A DNA stretch of 64,000 nt from a bacterium (GTDB lineage Bacteria; Vulcanimicrobiota; Vulcanimicrobiia; Vulcanimicrobiales; Vulcanimicrobiaceae), in NCBI GenBank assembly GCA_021794205.1, contig JAJYRH010000006.1, positions 1 to 64,000 of the forward strand. The letters run 5' to 3'. Both the position numbers and the translations under genes were made by a program. Below the pieces are notes generated by a model. It was given only the letters and a program-made list of their open reading frames with translations, had not been told where the DNA came from and did not search any database. Below are positions 8,791 to 17,083 of the stretch, piece after piece (the stretch's first letter is position 1; every line of letters starts with the position of its first letter).

Positions 8791-9326
8791 TCTATTCTCA
8801 CCTTGGAGAGCGCGATATCGGCATCGACGGTCCGGCCGACGGCGTTCATTCCGCGTTCGCCGTACAAGTGAACGTCACCGCTGCCGTGAAGCGATTGCGC
8901 GCCGCGCCGGTAGACCAGGGTCCGGCAGGTCAGGCGCACCCCGGCCTTGTTCTCGGCGCGAACCCCGCCGCTCATCTCGACCGAGCCGTCCCGTTCGTCG
9001 ACGATCGCGTACGGCGAGTCGGCGACCAGCGTCGAGCCGTCGCGCGCGGTGAAAGTCACGCGAACGTCGCTCAGGCGCACGCGTGCTTCGCTCGCCGCAC
9101 CGATGCTGTGAATCGTCCGCGCGAGGAGTTGGTACTCCCGAGTGTTGTTGCGACGCGTCTGCACGATGCGAATCGGTCGCTTCGCGCTGCCGACCGCTCG
9201 CACGGTGAGCGAAGGCAAGCCGGGGGAATGCGTCGGGCTCGGGCTCGGAGCGCCGTGCGGCGGCTGCGGCGAGGAGCACGCCGCGAGCCCGAAAAGCGCG
9301 AGGACGAGCGTTGCGCCGCGTTTCAT
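8787..9326 (-). CDS. lptC: LPS export lipoprotein LptC
   Basis: 179 residues. The signal peptide has a lipobox (LFGLAAC), so this is a lipoprotein rather than the membrane-anchored E. coli type. A Pro/Ser linker is followed by an LptC/OstA-type beta domain, with repeating strands such as TFTARDGSTLVADSP, EMSGGVRAENKAGVRL and HGSGDVHLYGERG. LptC bridges the permease complex and periplasmic LptA. No separate lptA or lptD is present in the window. The position directly upstream of lptB supports the call. An LptA-like function remains possible because the domains are homologous. Confidence 0.85.
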   Translation of the reverse strand: MKRGATLVLALFGLAACSSPQPPHGAPSPSPTHSPGLPSLTVRAVGSAKRPIRIVQTRRNNTREYQLLARTIHSIGAASEARVRLSDVRVTFTARDGSTLVADSPYAIVDERDGSVEMSGGVRAENKAGVRLTCRTLVYRRGAQSLHGSGDVHLYGERGMNAVGRTVDADIALSKVRIE

Positions 9327-10543
9327 AGGGATTCACCCATTCCATAGCGAGCGCTCGCTAATGCCAGCGCCATGGTCGGTAGCCAGAGCCCGAAGAGCAC
9401 CAGCGTCGAGGTATCGATCGTGCCCTGTACCAGCGTGCCGATGAGCCCGGCGACGATCGCACCCGAGAGGATGCGCGCGTTCGGATCGGCGGCCGCGAAG
9501 CGATGCATCCATTCGCGGCCGAATCGCCACCACGCCGCGAGCATCGCCAGCAAGCCGAGAATTCCCGTCTCTGCAAGCAGGGTGAGATAGAGGTCGTGCG
9601 CGTGATAGGCGACCGCATCGCCGTCGGGAAGCCGAAGGTGTGCGTAGATCGTGCCGAAGGTGAACGGACCGCTTCCCGTCAGCGGAAAGCGGCGAACGAT
9701 TCCCAATGCCGTTTGCCAAATCGAGAGACGCGTGAAGTTCTCGCTAGGGTCGTGGTGGACGTTAAACGCGACCGCCACCGAGATTGCGGTAAATGCGGCG
9801 ACGGCGACCGCCAGCGTTCGCCGTTTGCGTCGCTCGCGAATGACCAGAATCGCATAAGCGATCCCCGCACAGCCCGCGGCGACCCATCCGGTTCGCGAAA
9901 AGCTCAACGCCAACGCCACGATGCCGCTCGCTGCGGCGAAAGCCGCGAGTCTACGCAGCCACGGATGTTGCGAGAGTGAAGCGACGGCGAGAGCGATTGG
10001 AACGATAACGAGCACGTATCCGGCGAGTTCGCCCGGAAGGATGAAGCTCCCCACCGCGCGCCCGTGCTGCGCGGCATAGATCGCCGCCGGACGATGGAGA
10101 AGCACCGCAGCGATGGCGACCACGAACGCGACCGATGCCGCGCTCAGCAGCCCGGTAAACATAACCGCTGCATTTCCGCGCCCGTCGTAACTCGCGAGTA
10201 TGCCGACGTGCCAGAGAATGCCGAGCAGAAAAATCCCCAAAAACACGATGCCGTAGAGCGGCGCGAAGCCCAACGCCGCCGAGAGGAGCGCCGCGCCGAG
10301 CCAGAGCAGCAGCGGCAACACCATCGGCTGCTCGACGCGCTTCACGAACGCGAGCACGCCGCCCGCGACGACCGCGAGCAATCCCATCGCCGCGAGGATC
10401 GCGAGCGCGGCGCCTCGCGAGAGCATGGAAACCCCCGGTATACTCGCCGGCGTCAGCATGATGAACGCCGGGAAGAGCGGCAGGCACGCAAAGGCGAGCG
10501 CGCACGCTAACGCGAGCGCGCGTTTCAGTGTAGGTTGAGACAC
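9323..10543 (-). CDS. O-antigen ligase / polymerase family membrane protein
   Basis: 406 residues, GTG start, ~10-12 hydrophobic helices. The large periplasmic loop late in the protein contains PLTGSGPFTF and YHAHDLYLTLLAETG, the Wzy_C/WaaL signature (glycine-rich turn, then H-x-H and LLAE-x-G). Proteins of this family ligate O-antigen to the lipid A core in the periplasm, or polymerise O units. Position between lipid A synthesis and LPS export favours a ligase. It overlaps the upstream LpxB-like gene by 19 bp and lptC by 4 bp. Confidence 0.88.
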   Translation of the reverse strand: MSQPTLKRALALACALAFACLPLFPAFIMLTPASIPGVSMLSRGAALAILAAMGLLAVVAGGVLAFVKRVEQPMVLPLLLWLGAALLSAALGFAPLYGIVFLGIFLLGILWHVGILASYDGRGNAAVMFTGLLSAASVAFVVAIAAVLLHRPAAIYAAQHGRAVGSFILPGELAGYVLVIVPIALAVASLSQHPWLRRLAAFAAASGIVALALSFSRTGWVAAGCAGIAYAILVIRERRKRRTLAVAVAAFTAISVAVAFNVHHDPSENFTRLSIWQTALGIVRRFPLTGSGPFTFGTIYAHLRLPDGDAVAYHAHDLYLTLLAETGILGLLAMLAAWWRFGREWMHRFAAADPNARILSGAIVAGLIGTLVQGTIDTSTLVLFGLWLPTMALALASARYGMGESL

Positions 10544-11688
10544 GCTGCGGCCCTCTCGGCGATGCGTCGCGTCGCGCCGGGTTCGCCCATGCGTTCGCGC
10601 CCGATCTCGCCCATGCGCGCGCGCAGCGCTTTATCGGCGAGCAGCGCGGCGAGCCGTTCTCCGGCTCGCTCGGGATCGCTCGGGAGCATCGTCATGGCAT
10701 CGCCGAGCAGCGCGCGCTGCCGCATCCGATACCAGCGCTCGGCGCGCGTCCGCCCATCGTCGATCGCCGCCACCGCAATCCCCGCCGCAGCGGCGGCTTC
10801 GTTCGCCGTTCCCGCCTGTCCGAGAACGAGCGCGGCGCGCGCGAGGAGCGCTCCCACGCCGCCGCTCCAGAGCAACACGCGCGCGTCGCCGCGCACGAGT
10901 TGCGCGCGCCCGTCGCCATCTCCGCGCTCGTCGTAGCTCCACCCCTCGGCGGCGAGCCGGTCGATGAATTGCCGCGCGTCGAGTCGCGGTGCGACCGAGA
11001 GCGCGCCGACGATGCGCGCGCCGCGCGCTCGAGCGGCGGCGAACGTCGCGCAGAGAACGGTCGCTTCTTGGTACGCTCCGGCACGGCTTCCCGGGAGCAA
11101 GAGTACGAGCTCGTCATCACCCGCAAGGCGCAGATCGACGACGGCATCGCGGTCGTGGAGATCGACGATGGCGTTTCCGGCTTCCACCGCCTCGATGCCG
11201 CGGGCGCGGCAATCCTCGGCAGTCGCGCGATCGCGAACGAAAACGTACGCGGCTTTGCGCATCGCACGCAGCTCCATCGCTCCGTAGCGTGCGACCGAAA
11301 CGCTTTTGGCCGTACCGACGAAGATCGTGCGGGCGCGCGTCTGCGACGCCATAATTAGGGCGAAGATGTCCCCGACCGCGAGGACCAGGTCGTAATTGCC
11401 GCGCGCTTTTTTCAAGAAGTGGAGTTGGCGAATCGTCAGGCCGAGCAACCCCCCAGCTATATCGTCGACGATATTTCGCAAATTGAACATCGCGATCAGC
11501 CCGCCGCTCGGCAACGCGGCGCGGGGACCGACCACGCGCGCTTCGGCGGTCGATTGCGGTTCGCCGACGAGCGGAAGATGGTCGAGCGCGAGCCCCGGGA
11601 TCGCTTCATGCAATGCCACCGCGAGGCGTTGCGCGATCGCCGCTTCGCCGTTTCCATTGCTGACGAGGAGCACGCGCGTCTTATTCAC
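10525..11688 (-). CDS. Lipid-A-disaccharide synthase-related protein (second LpxB-like glycosyltransferase)
   Basis: 387 residues from GTG 11688, which overlaps the metallophosphatase stop by 8 bp. The start (RVLLVSNGNGEAAIAQRLA) and the C-terminal GQAGTANEAAAAAGIAVA donor-binding stretch match the lipid-A-disaccharide-synthase-related family found in cyanobacteria and other deep-branching diderms. It is a GT-B enzyme distinct from the genuine lpxB at 12406-13524. The acceptor is unknown. Position between lpxB and the O-antigen ligase suggests a step in lipid A or core modification, but that is inference. Confidence 0.8.
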   Translation of the reverse strand: MNKTRVLLVSNGNGEAAIAQRLAVALHEAIPGLALDHLPLVGEPQSTAEARVVGPRAALPSGGLIAMFNLRNIVDDIAGGLLGLTIRQLHFLKKARGNYDLVLAVGDIFALIMASQTRARTIFVGTAKSVSVARYGAMELRAMRKAAYVFVRDRATAEDCRARGIEAVEAGNAIVDLHDRDAVVDLRLAGDDELVLLLPGSRAGAYQEATVLCATFAAARARGARIVGALSVAPRLDARQFIDRLAAEGWSYDERGDGDGRAQLVRGDARVLLWSGGVGALLARAALVLGQAGTANEAAAAAGIAVAAIDDGRTRAERWYRMRQRALLGDAMTMLPSDPERAGERLAALLADKALRARMGEIGRERMGEPGATRRIAERAAACLNLH

Positions 11689-12406
11689 GGCTCTCCAATA
11701 ATGGCATCAGTTCGAAATCGGAGATGCGGAGACGGCGCGCGCCGCCGTCGTACGCGAGTTCGGTTCGAGAGACGTATCGGGCGTAGGGGCCGGCATGAAC
11801 GATCGGCACCTCACCCACGTATTCCGGAGCGAACAACGTATCGTGGCTATGCCCGCCGAGGACGAGATCGATGCGCTCGACCGCCGCAGCGAGTCGACGA
11901 TCCATCGAAAGCCCAAGGTGGGAGAGCACGACCAACGCATCGCCGACGGGGATGCGTTCGGCGTATCGCCGCACCACCTCGATCGGATCGAGAAAGCGCC
12001 AACCGAAGAGTTTTTCCCACGGGCTGCCCTGCGGATATTGCGTGACGAGCAACCCGAGAAAGTGCGTCGGCACCTCCAGCGCGAGAACGTAGTCGGTGTG
12101 AAAGGGAAGCGCGCGCCCCTTCGTGTCGACGAGGTTGCTGCAGAGCAACGGGTGCTCCATCATCGCCGCGCGCGCGCGAACAGCCCCGAAGAGAAAATGA
12201 AATTCTCGATTGCCCATCGCCTGCAGATCGTATTTCGCGGCGTCGATCTCGGCGACGATCGGCTCGTTGCGGTAAAAGACCGTCTGGCTTCCGCGCAGCG
12301 AATCGCCGCAATCGACGAGCAGGCCGGGCGCGCGCGCGCGCAGCTCTGCAAGTCGCGTCGCGAATCCATGACGGTCGTGCATGTCGGAGGTGTGATAGAT
12401 GCGCAT
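11681..12406 (-). CDS. Calcineurin-like metallophosphatase (5'-nucleotidase type) in the lipid A cluster
   Basis: The start ATG at 12406 forms TGATG with the lpxB stop, giving 241 residues. Metal-site motifs are DMH (residues 8-10), GD (34-35), SH (162-163) and GGHSHD (184-189). The usual GNHE motif reads GNRE (65-68): the conserved histidine is arginine. The fold resembles the catalytic domain of UshA-type 5'-nucleotidases. UDP-2,3-diacylglucosamine hydrolases (LpxH, LpxG) share this fold, and no lpxH, lpxI or lpxG is otherwise seen here, so this is a candidate for that step. That role is inference, and the altered motif argues for caution. Confidence 0.8.
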   Translation of the reverse strand: MRIYHTSDMHDRHGFATRLAELRARAPGLLVDCGDSLRGSQTVFYRNEPIVAEIDAAKYDLQAMGNREFHFLFGAVRARAAMMEHPLLCSNLVDTKGRALPFHTDYVLALEVPTHFLGLLVTQYPQGSPWEKLFGWRFLDPIEVVRRYAERIPVGDALVVLSHLGLSMDRRLAAAVERIDLVLGGHSHDTLFAPEYVGEVPIVHAGPYARYVSRTELAYDGGARRLRISDFELMPLLESRE

Positions 12407-13524
12407 CAGCGTTCTCGCGCCGTCGAGAGTGCGTATCGGGCGCAATTCGCAAGCGCATCGGCGGGGCCGAGCGCTTCGCGCAGGCCTTCGACCGAGCGAT
12501 ACCAGGTATCGGGCGCGCGGAGGATGCCTTCCATCGCTTCGGCAACCCTTTCCGGCGTCGCCCGTTCTTGCAACAACTCCGGAATCGCCTCGCGGTTGAG
12601 GATCAGGTTCGGTAGCGTGATGTAGGGGCGGCGCATGAGGCTGCGCGCGTGTCGCGCGAGGAGCGGAGTTATCGCGTAGAGCGCGATCGTCGGCACGTTG
12701 CTCAACGTCGTCTCGAGCACCGCGGTTCCCGAGGCGACCCACGCCGCATCGGCATCGCGAACGGCCTCGTGCAGCCCATCGCAGATCTCGATCTGCGCGA
12801 CGCCGTCGAAGAGCCGCTCCAATAAGGCGCGCGCTCGTGCATCGGCTGCGCCGACGCGCGCGCGCAACTGCGGCCGCGTTCGGCGCAGCAGGGCGAGCGC
12901 TTCGCGCAGCCGCGGCGCGATCCGCGCGATCTCGTCCCGACGGCTCCCCGGCAGCAAGGCGATGCTGCCGCCATCGCTCGGAGGCGCCGGGCGAGGAGCG
13001 CGCGATGCGATGCGCGGCGCGAGCGGATGGCCGAAGAACGCGATGGGCAAGTGCAGCGAACGATAGAACTCCGCCTGGTGCGCGAATCCGGTCAGCGGAA
13101 ACGCGCGCGCCGCGACCGCACGCGCGGGGCCGGGATTATCGAGCCACGCACCGGGGGGAAAGAGATAGAGAATCGGGCCGATATAGCGATATTTATCGCG
13201 TAATTCTTTGGCCAGTCGGACATTGAACGCGCCGAAATCGACGAGCACGACCAGGTCCGGCGGCGCGGCGGCGAGATCGCGCGCGCATTTCCACATCTCG
13301 TTGAGCAATTTTGGAATGCGCGGTATCGCGGCGATAGGGCCGAGGCTCGCCCAACCGGTGTGGTCGGCATAGAGCTCCCAGCCGGCGGCGCGCATGCCGG
13401 CGGCGCCGATTCCCGAAAACCGCAGCGCGGGATCTTGCTCGCGCATCGCCTCGCCTAAGGCGAGCGCCGCTAACTCGCCGGAGGGTTCGCCGGTCGAAAA
13501 GAAGATCCGTCGCGGCGCATTCAC
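12406..13524 (-). CDS. lpxB: Lipid-A-disaccharide synthase
   Basis: 372 residues. The N-terminus FFSTGEPSGELAALALGEAM carries the G-E-x-S-G-D/E-like signature of LpxB. Other family stretches are FSGIGAAGMRAAGWEL, VLVDFGAFNVRLAKELR (the VDFPxFN region) and ASGTAVLETTLSNVPTIALY in the nucleotide-binding lobe. It condenses UDP-2,3-diacylglucosamine with lipid X to form the disaccharide of lipid A, at the inner-membrane surface. It lies 9 bp after lpxA and directly before the metallophosphatase gene. Confidence 0.95.
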   Translation of the reverse strand: MNAPRRIFFSTGEPSGELAALALGEAMREQDPALRFSGIGAAGMRAAGWELYADHTGWASLGPIAAIPRIPKLLNEMWKCARDLAAAPPDLVVLVDFGAFNVRLAKELRDKYRYIGPILYLFPPGAWLDNPGPARAVAARAFPLTGFAHQAEFYRSLHLPIAFFGHPLAPRIASRAPRPAPPSDGGSIALLPGSRRDEIARIAPRLREALALLRRTRPQLRARVGAADARARALLERLFDGVAQIEICDGLHEAVRDADAAWVASGTAVLETTLSNVPTIALYAITPLLARHARSLMRRPYITLPNLILNREAIPELLQERATPERVAEAMEGILRAPDTWYRSVEGLREALGPADALANCARYALSTARER

Positions 13525-13533
13525 GAGCCGCCC

Positions 13534-14310
13534 TTACTTGAGGATACCGCGGCTCGAATCGTTTGGCGGCTCCTCCAGAAAGGCGACGAAGGTGCGGCCC
13601 GCGTCGGTCGAAACGCGTTCTTTCATCTTTTCGACGGCTTGCGAAACGTTGAGATTCGCCTTGTAGAGCAGGTCGTGGAAAGCCCGCAGCTCGTTACGAG
13701 CCTCCACCGAAAATTGCGCGCGACGCAAGCCGACGCTGTTGAGGCCGTAGACCTCCGCCGGGTTGCCCTCGACGAGCAAGAACGGGGGAACGTCCTTCGT
13801 CACTTTGCTCGCACCGCCGAGCATCGCGTAGTCGCCGATCCTCGTGAACTGGTGGACGCCCGCCATGCCGCCGATCGTCACGTGATCGCGCACGACAACG
13901 TGCCCGGCGAGCTGCGCGAGGTTGCTCATGGTGACGTGATTGCCGACGATGCAATTATGCGCGATGTGCACGTACGCTAGGAGCAAGCAGTCGTCGCCGA
14001 CAGCGGTGACTTCGTCGTTCCCGGTCGCGCGCTGAATGCTGACGTATTCGCGAATCGTCGTGCGATGCCCGATACGCGTGTACGCGCGCTCGCCGTGATA
14101 TTTCCGGTCTTGCGAAGCGGCTCCGATGGTGGTAAACGGATAGATCGTGCAATCGTCGCCGATCGTCGTCCATCCGTTAATGACGACGTGCGCTTGCAAC
14201 AGCGTCCTTTCGCCGATGGTAACGTTCTTGCCGACCACGCAATAGGGACCGATCTCTGCGCTTCGGCCGATACGAGCTTCGGGATGAACGATCGCGGTAG
14301 GATGTATCAT
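13534..14310 (-). CDS. lpxA: UDP-N-acetylglucosamine acyltransferase
   Basis: 258 residues, matching the usual ~260. Left-handed beta-helix hexapeptide repeats run through residues ~1-190, starting IHPTAIVHPEARIG. The catalytic histidine sits in HIAHNC (His118). The C-terminal helices begin GLNSVGLRRAQF, as in LpxA. It transfers a hydroxyacyl chain from acyl-ACP to the 3-OH of UDP-GlcNAc, the first step of lipid A synthesis, in the cytoplasm. It sits 6 bp downstream of fabZ, the same relative order as in E. coli (lpxD-fabZ-lpxA-lpxB), here with lpxC inserted before fabZ. Confidence 0.96.
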   Translation of the reverse strand: MIHPTAIVHPEARIGRSAEIGPYCVVGKNVTIGERTLLQAHVVINGWTTIGDDCTIYPFTTIGAASQDRKYHGERAYTRIGHRTTIREYVSIQRATGNDEVTAVGDDCLLLAYVHIAHNCIVGNHVTMSNLAQLAGHVVVRDHVTIGGMAGVHQFTRIGDYAMLGGASKVTKDVPPFLLVEGNPAEVYGLNSVGLRRAQFSVEARNELRAFHDLLYKANLNVSQAVEKMKERVSTDAGRTFVAFLEEPPNDSSRGILK

Positions 14311-14316
14311 CGATCC

Positions 14317-14793
14317 TTACGCCGTGAGTACCGATGCTTCGGCACCGTAAACGCGCGGATCGGGAGCGATCGAGAACATCAACTCCGCCGAGCAGACGTA
14401 CTCCCCGTCGACGCTCGCTTCGGCCTCGACCCAACCGATATTACGACGATGACGGGTGAGCCGCACGTCCATCATCAGCCGATCTCCGGGAATAACCGGA
14501 CGGCGAAATTTCGCATGATCGATCCCCGCGAGGTAAGGCGTTTTCCGCGCGAATTCACCGGGTTCCATCACCACGCATCCCCCAAGCTGCGCCATCGCCT
14601 CGAGCATATAGACGCCGGGCAGAAGCGGGTTGCTCGGAAAGTGGCCGGTAAAGACCGGTTCGTTATAGGTAACGTTCTTGTAGCCGCGAGCGCGCACCAT
14701 CGGCTCGAGTTCGAGGATTCGATCGATTAAAAGCAGCGGAAAGCGGTGAGGCAGAATCTCGAGGATCTGCCGAATATCCATCTCGTTTTTCAC
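14317..14793 (-). CDS. fabZ: 3-hydroxyacyl-[ACP] dehydratase FabZ
   Basis: The start is taken as GTG 14793. It overlaps the lpxC stop as GTGA and has GGAGG about 10 nt upstream; ATG at 14781 is an alternative. The 158 residues contain the hot-dog fold dehydratase signature ILPHRFPLLLIDRI, the catalytic His in FTGHFPSNPLLPG (His51) and Glu65 in MLEAMAQ. FabZ dehydrates 3-hydroxyacyl-ACP and so competes with LpxA for the same pool. Tight coupling to lpxC may balance fatty-acid and lipid A synthesis. Bacteroidetes carry lpxC and fabZ as a fused gene; here they are separate but overlapping. Confidence 0.95.
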   Translation of the reverse strand: MKNEMDIRQILEILPHRFPLLLIDRILELEPMVRARGYKNVTYNEPVFTGHFPSNPLLPGVYMLEAMAQLGGCVVMEPGEFARKTPYLAGIDHAKFRRPVIPGDRLMMDVRLTRHRRNIGWVEAEASVDGEYVCSAELMFSIAPDPRVYGAEASVLTA

Positions 14794-15629
14794 GATGAGG
14801 AGACCTCCGAAAGCGGCTTGGAGAGCAAGCGTTCGCGCAGGCGCGACGACATGCGAGCGTGCAATGCGTGCCCGCTTTTCACGGCGACGATCTCGCACTG
14901 CGGCCACGCACCGACCAATGCGAGGTCCCCGAGGAGATCGAGCATTTTGTGGCGGACGACTTCGTTCGACCAGCGCAGCGTCTGTAACGGGCCGTCGGGG
15001 CCGAAGACCACCGCGTTCTCGAGCGACCCGCCCTGCGCGAGTCCGCGCGCGCGCAACGCTTCGACCTCGTGAAGATAACCGAACGTGCGCGCACCGGCGA
15101 CTTCACGCGCGTAGGTCGCTTCGTCGATCGACAGGGCGAGATACTCCGAACCGACCGGATGTGGAAAATCGACGATGCAACGCACGGAACAACGATCTGC
15201 GGGAAGCGCGACGATCAGCCGGTCGCCATCGCGTTCGACGATCGGCGCGTCGAGCGTTACCGCCGCGCGTTCGACGCCGAGCTCGCGGATGCCGACGCGT
15301 TCGATCTGTCCGACGAACCACTGCGCGCTACCGTCGACCACCGGCACCTCGGGCCCCGATATCGCGATGCGCGCGTTGTCGACCCGCATGCCGAAGAGCG
15401 CCGAGAGCAGATGCTCCACCGTGGACACCGTCGTGCCGCTAATGCCGAGCACCGTCGCACGCGAGGTTTCCACGACGTTCTCTGCGACGGCGGGAATTTC
15501 GATGCCGTCGCGGACGAAAACGATCCCCGCGCCTGCGGCGGCGGGAGCGACTTCGACCTCAACCTGCGCGCCGGTATGGAGCGCGACGCCGAAGAAGCGA
15601 AACGGAGCGACGAGCGTTTTTTCGGTCAC
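14790..15629 (-). CDS. lpxC: UDP-3-O-acyl-N-acetylglucosamine deacetylase
   Basis: 279 residues from GTG 15629. Zinc ligands are visible: His73 in TVEHLLSA, His227 and Asp231 in HKMLDLLGD. The catalytic His254 is in SGHALH, and PVVDGSA marks the first domain. LpxC performs the committed step of lipid A synthesis, removing the N-acetyl group in the cytoplasm. It lies 9 bp downstream of lpxD and overlaps fabZ by 4 bp. Confidence 0.96.
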   Translation of the reverse strand: MTEKTLVAPFRFFGVALHTGAQVEVEVAPAAAGAGIVFVRDGIEIPAVAENVVETSRATVLGISGTTVSTVEHLLSALFGMRVDNARIAISGPEVPVVDGSAQWFVGQIERVGIRELGVERAAVTLDAPIVERDGDRLIVALPADRCSVRCIVDFPHPVGSEYLALSIDEATYAREVAGARTFGYLHEVEALRARGLAQGGSLENAVVFGPDGPLQTLRWSNEVVRHKMLDLLGDLALVGAWPQCEIVAVKSGHALHARMSSRLRERLLSKPLSEVSSS

Positions 15630-15638
15630 GATACGCGC

Positions 15639-16673
15639 CTATCGTTCGTCGCGTTCGCGCGCCGCTCGTTCGAGTGTATCGACACGAGCGATCAATTTGG
15701 GCAGGTTCTTAATCGCAACCTCTAGCCGCAGACGGTCTCGATGGTCGCGCGCGGGCGCACCCGAGAAGAACGCATCGTCGGGTACGTCGCCCCAAATCTG
15801 GCTCTGCCCGCCTATGGTAACGCGCGAACCGACGGTGATATGCCCTTTGAAACCGGTCTGGCCGCCGACCCGAACGTAGTCGCCCACCACTGTCGAACCG
15901 GCGAGCCCGGTTAACGCGGCTAATGCATCGTGTTTTCCCAGCCGGCAATTGTGGCCGATCTGCACGAGGTTATCGATCTTCGTTCCTTCGCCGATGCGCG
16001 TGCTTCCGGTCTGCGCGCGGTCGACGCAACTATTCGCACCGATCTCGACGCGGTCGCCGAGTTCGACGTTCCCAACTTGCGGAATGCGCTCGAGTCGACC
16101 GTCGACGAATGCCCATCCGAAGCCCTCGCTACCGATCGTCGCGCCTGCATAAAGCACGACGCCGGAACCCAGAATGCAACGATCCATGACACGCGCGTGC
16201 GGGTGCAACCAACTTCCCGCGCCGATTTTGACGTCGGCACCGACGTAGGCGCCCGCTTCGAGCGCGCAGTCCGGGCCGATTTCGCTTCCGGGGCCGATCG
16301 TAACGTGGGGGCCGATATAGACGTTCTCAGCGATCACCGCGCGCGGGTCGATTGCGGCGGAGGAATCGCGGTGTGGCCCAACCGGGCGCGGCGCGCGGAG
16401 AGCGGCGAGCAACCCGACTAACGCGATGCGTGCATCGTCGACGACGACCAGCGGTTTGCCCGTCGGCACCGGGCTGGGAAGCGCGCGCGCGTCGGCGAGC
16501 ACCGCCGCGGCATGGCTGCGTAGCGCCGCTTGCAGATACCGGGCATCGACGGCGAAGGTCAACGCCCCGGGGCCGGCTTCATCGACGGCGCTAACGGTGA
16601 GGATTTCGACCTCCGCATCGCCGATGACCGTACCGCCCAGGCGCCGGGCGATCTCGCCGAGCTTCCCGAGCAT
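15639..16673 (-). CDS. lpxD: UDP-3-O-acylglucosamine N-acyltransferase
   Basis: 344 residues, typical length. The N-terminal uridine-binding domain (~1-100, ending ALRAPRPVGPH) is followed by left-handed beta-helix hexapeptides (IDPRAVIAENVYIGPHVTIG onward). The catalytic His is in IGHNCRLGKHDAL, and the C-terminal helix has LPKLIARVDTLER. It adds the second acyl chain to form UDP-2,3-diacylglucosamine. It is 5 bp downstream of the short OmpH-like gene, the usual skp-lpxD adjacency. Confidence 0.95.
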   Translation of the reverse strand: MLGKLGEIARRLGGTVIGDAEVEILTVSAVDEAGPGALTFAVDARYLQAALRSHAAAVLADARALPSPVPTGKPLVVVDDARIALVGLLAALRAPRPVGPHRDSSAAIDPRAVIAENVYIGPHVTIGPGSEIGPDCALEAGAYVGADVKIGAGSWLHPHARVMDRCILGSGVVLYAGATIGSEGFGWAFVDGRLERIPQVGNVELGDRVEIGANSCVDRAQTGSTRIGEGTKIDNLVQIGHNCRLGKHDALAALTGLAGSTVVGDYVRVGGQTGFKGHITVGSRVTIGGQSQIWGDVPDDAFFSGAPARDHRDRLRLEVAIKNLPKLIARVDTLERAARERDER

Positions 16674-16678
16674 CGCGA

Positions 16679-17083
16679 TTACGAGCCCGAAGGCTTCGGC
16701 GAGGCCGTCTCGGTGATTCCCAGAACCTTTTCGACATCGGCGGTGATATCGGTTCCGCCGTAGCCGACGCCCTCACGCGTGAGGACGAGTTTGAGGTTTT
16801 TCTTCGCCGCAACTTTCGCCGCCGCGGCGCGAATTTGGTCGGTGAGTTGCACGGTTAACGCTCCGTATTTCTTTTGGAGCGCGGCCACTTGGCTCTCCTT
16901 TTCCGCGTTGCTCGCCTTGCTTGCAGCGATGCGCTGTTCGTCGGCATAGAGATGGTTCTGGTCGGTCTGGAACTCCGTCCAGTTCGAGGTGATGCGATTG
17001 ATATCGACGAGCCCGATGGGGCTCGACGAAGCGCATCCGACGATGGTGAGGAGTCCGGCGAGTGCGATAATGCTCTTCTTCAC
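16679..17083 (-). CDS. Short OmpH/Skp-like lipoprotein
   Basis: 134 residues from GTG 17083. The signal peptide has a lipobox (LLTIVGC), so it is predicted to be membrane-anchored, unlike soluble Skp. The middle is a helical hairpin (DEQRIAASKASNAEKESQV, then LQKKYGALTVQL). It ends in the family motif GYGGTDITADVEKVLG, shared with both neighbouring paralogues. Skp-type chaperones hold unfolded outer-membrane proteins for BamA. It overlaps the next paralogue by 4 bp. It has a shorter coiled coil than E. coli Skp (~140 mature residues). Confidence 0.8.
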   Translation of the reverse strand: MKKSIIALAGLLTIVGCASSSPIGLVDINRITSNWTEFQTDQNHLYADEQRIAASKASNAEKESQVAALQKKYGALTVQLTDQIRAAAAKVAAKKNLKLVLTREGVGYGGTDITADVEKVLGITETASPKPSGS

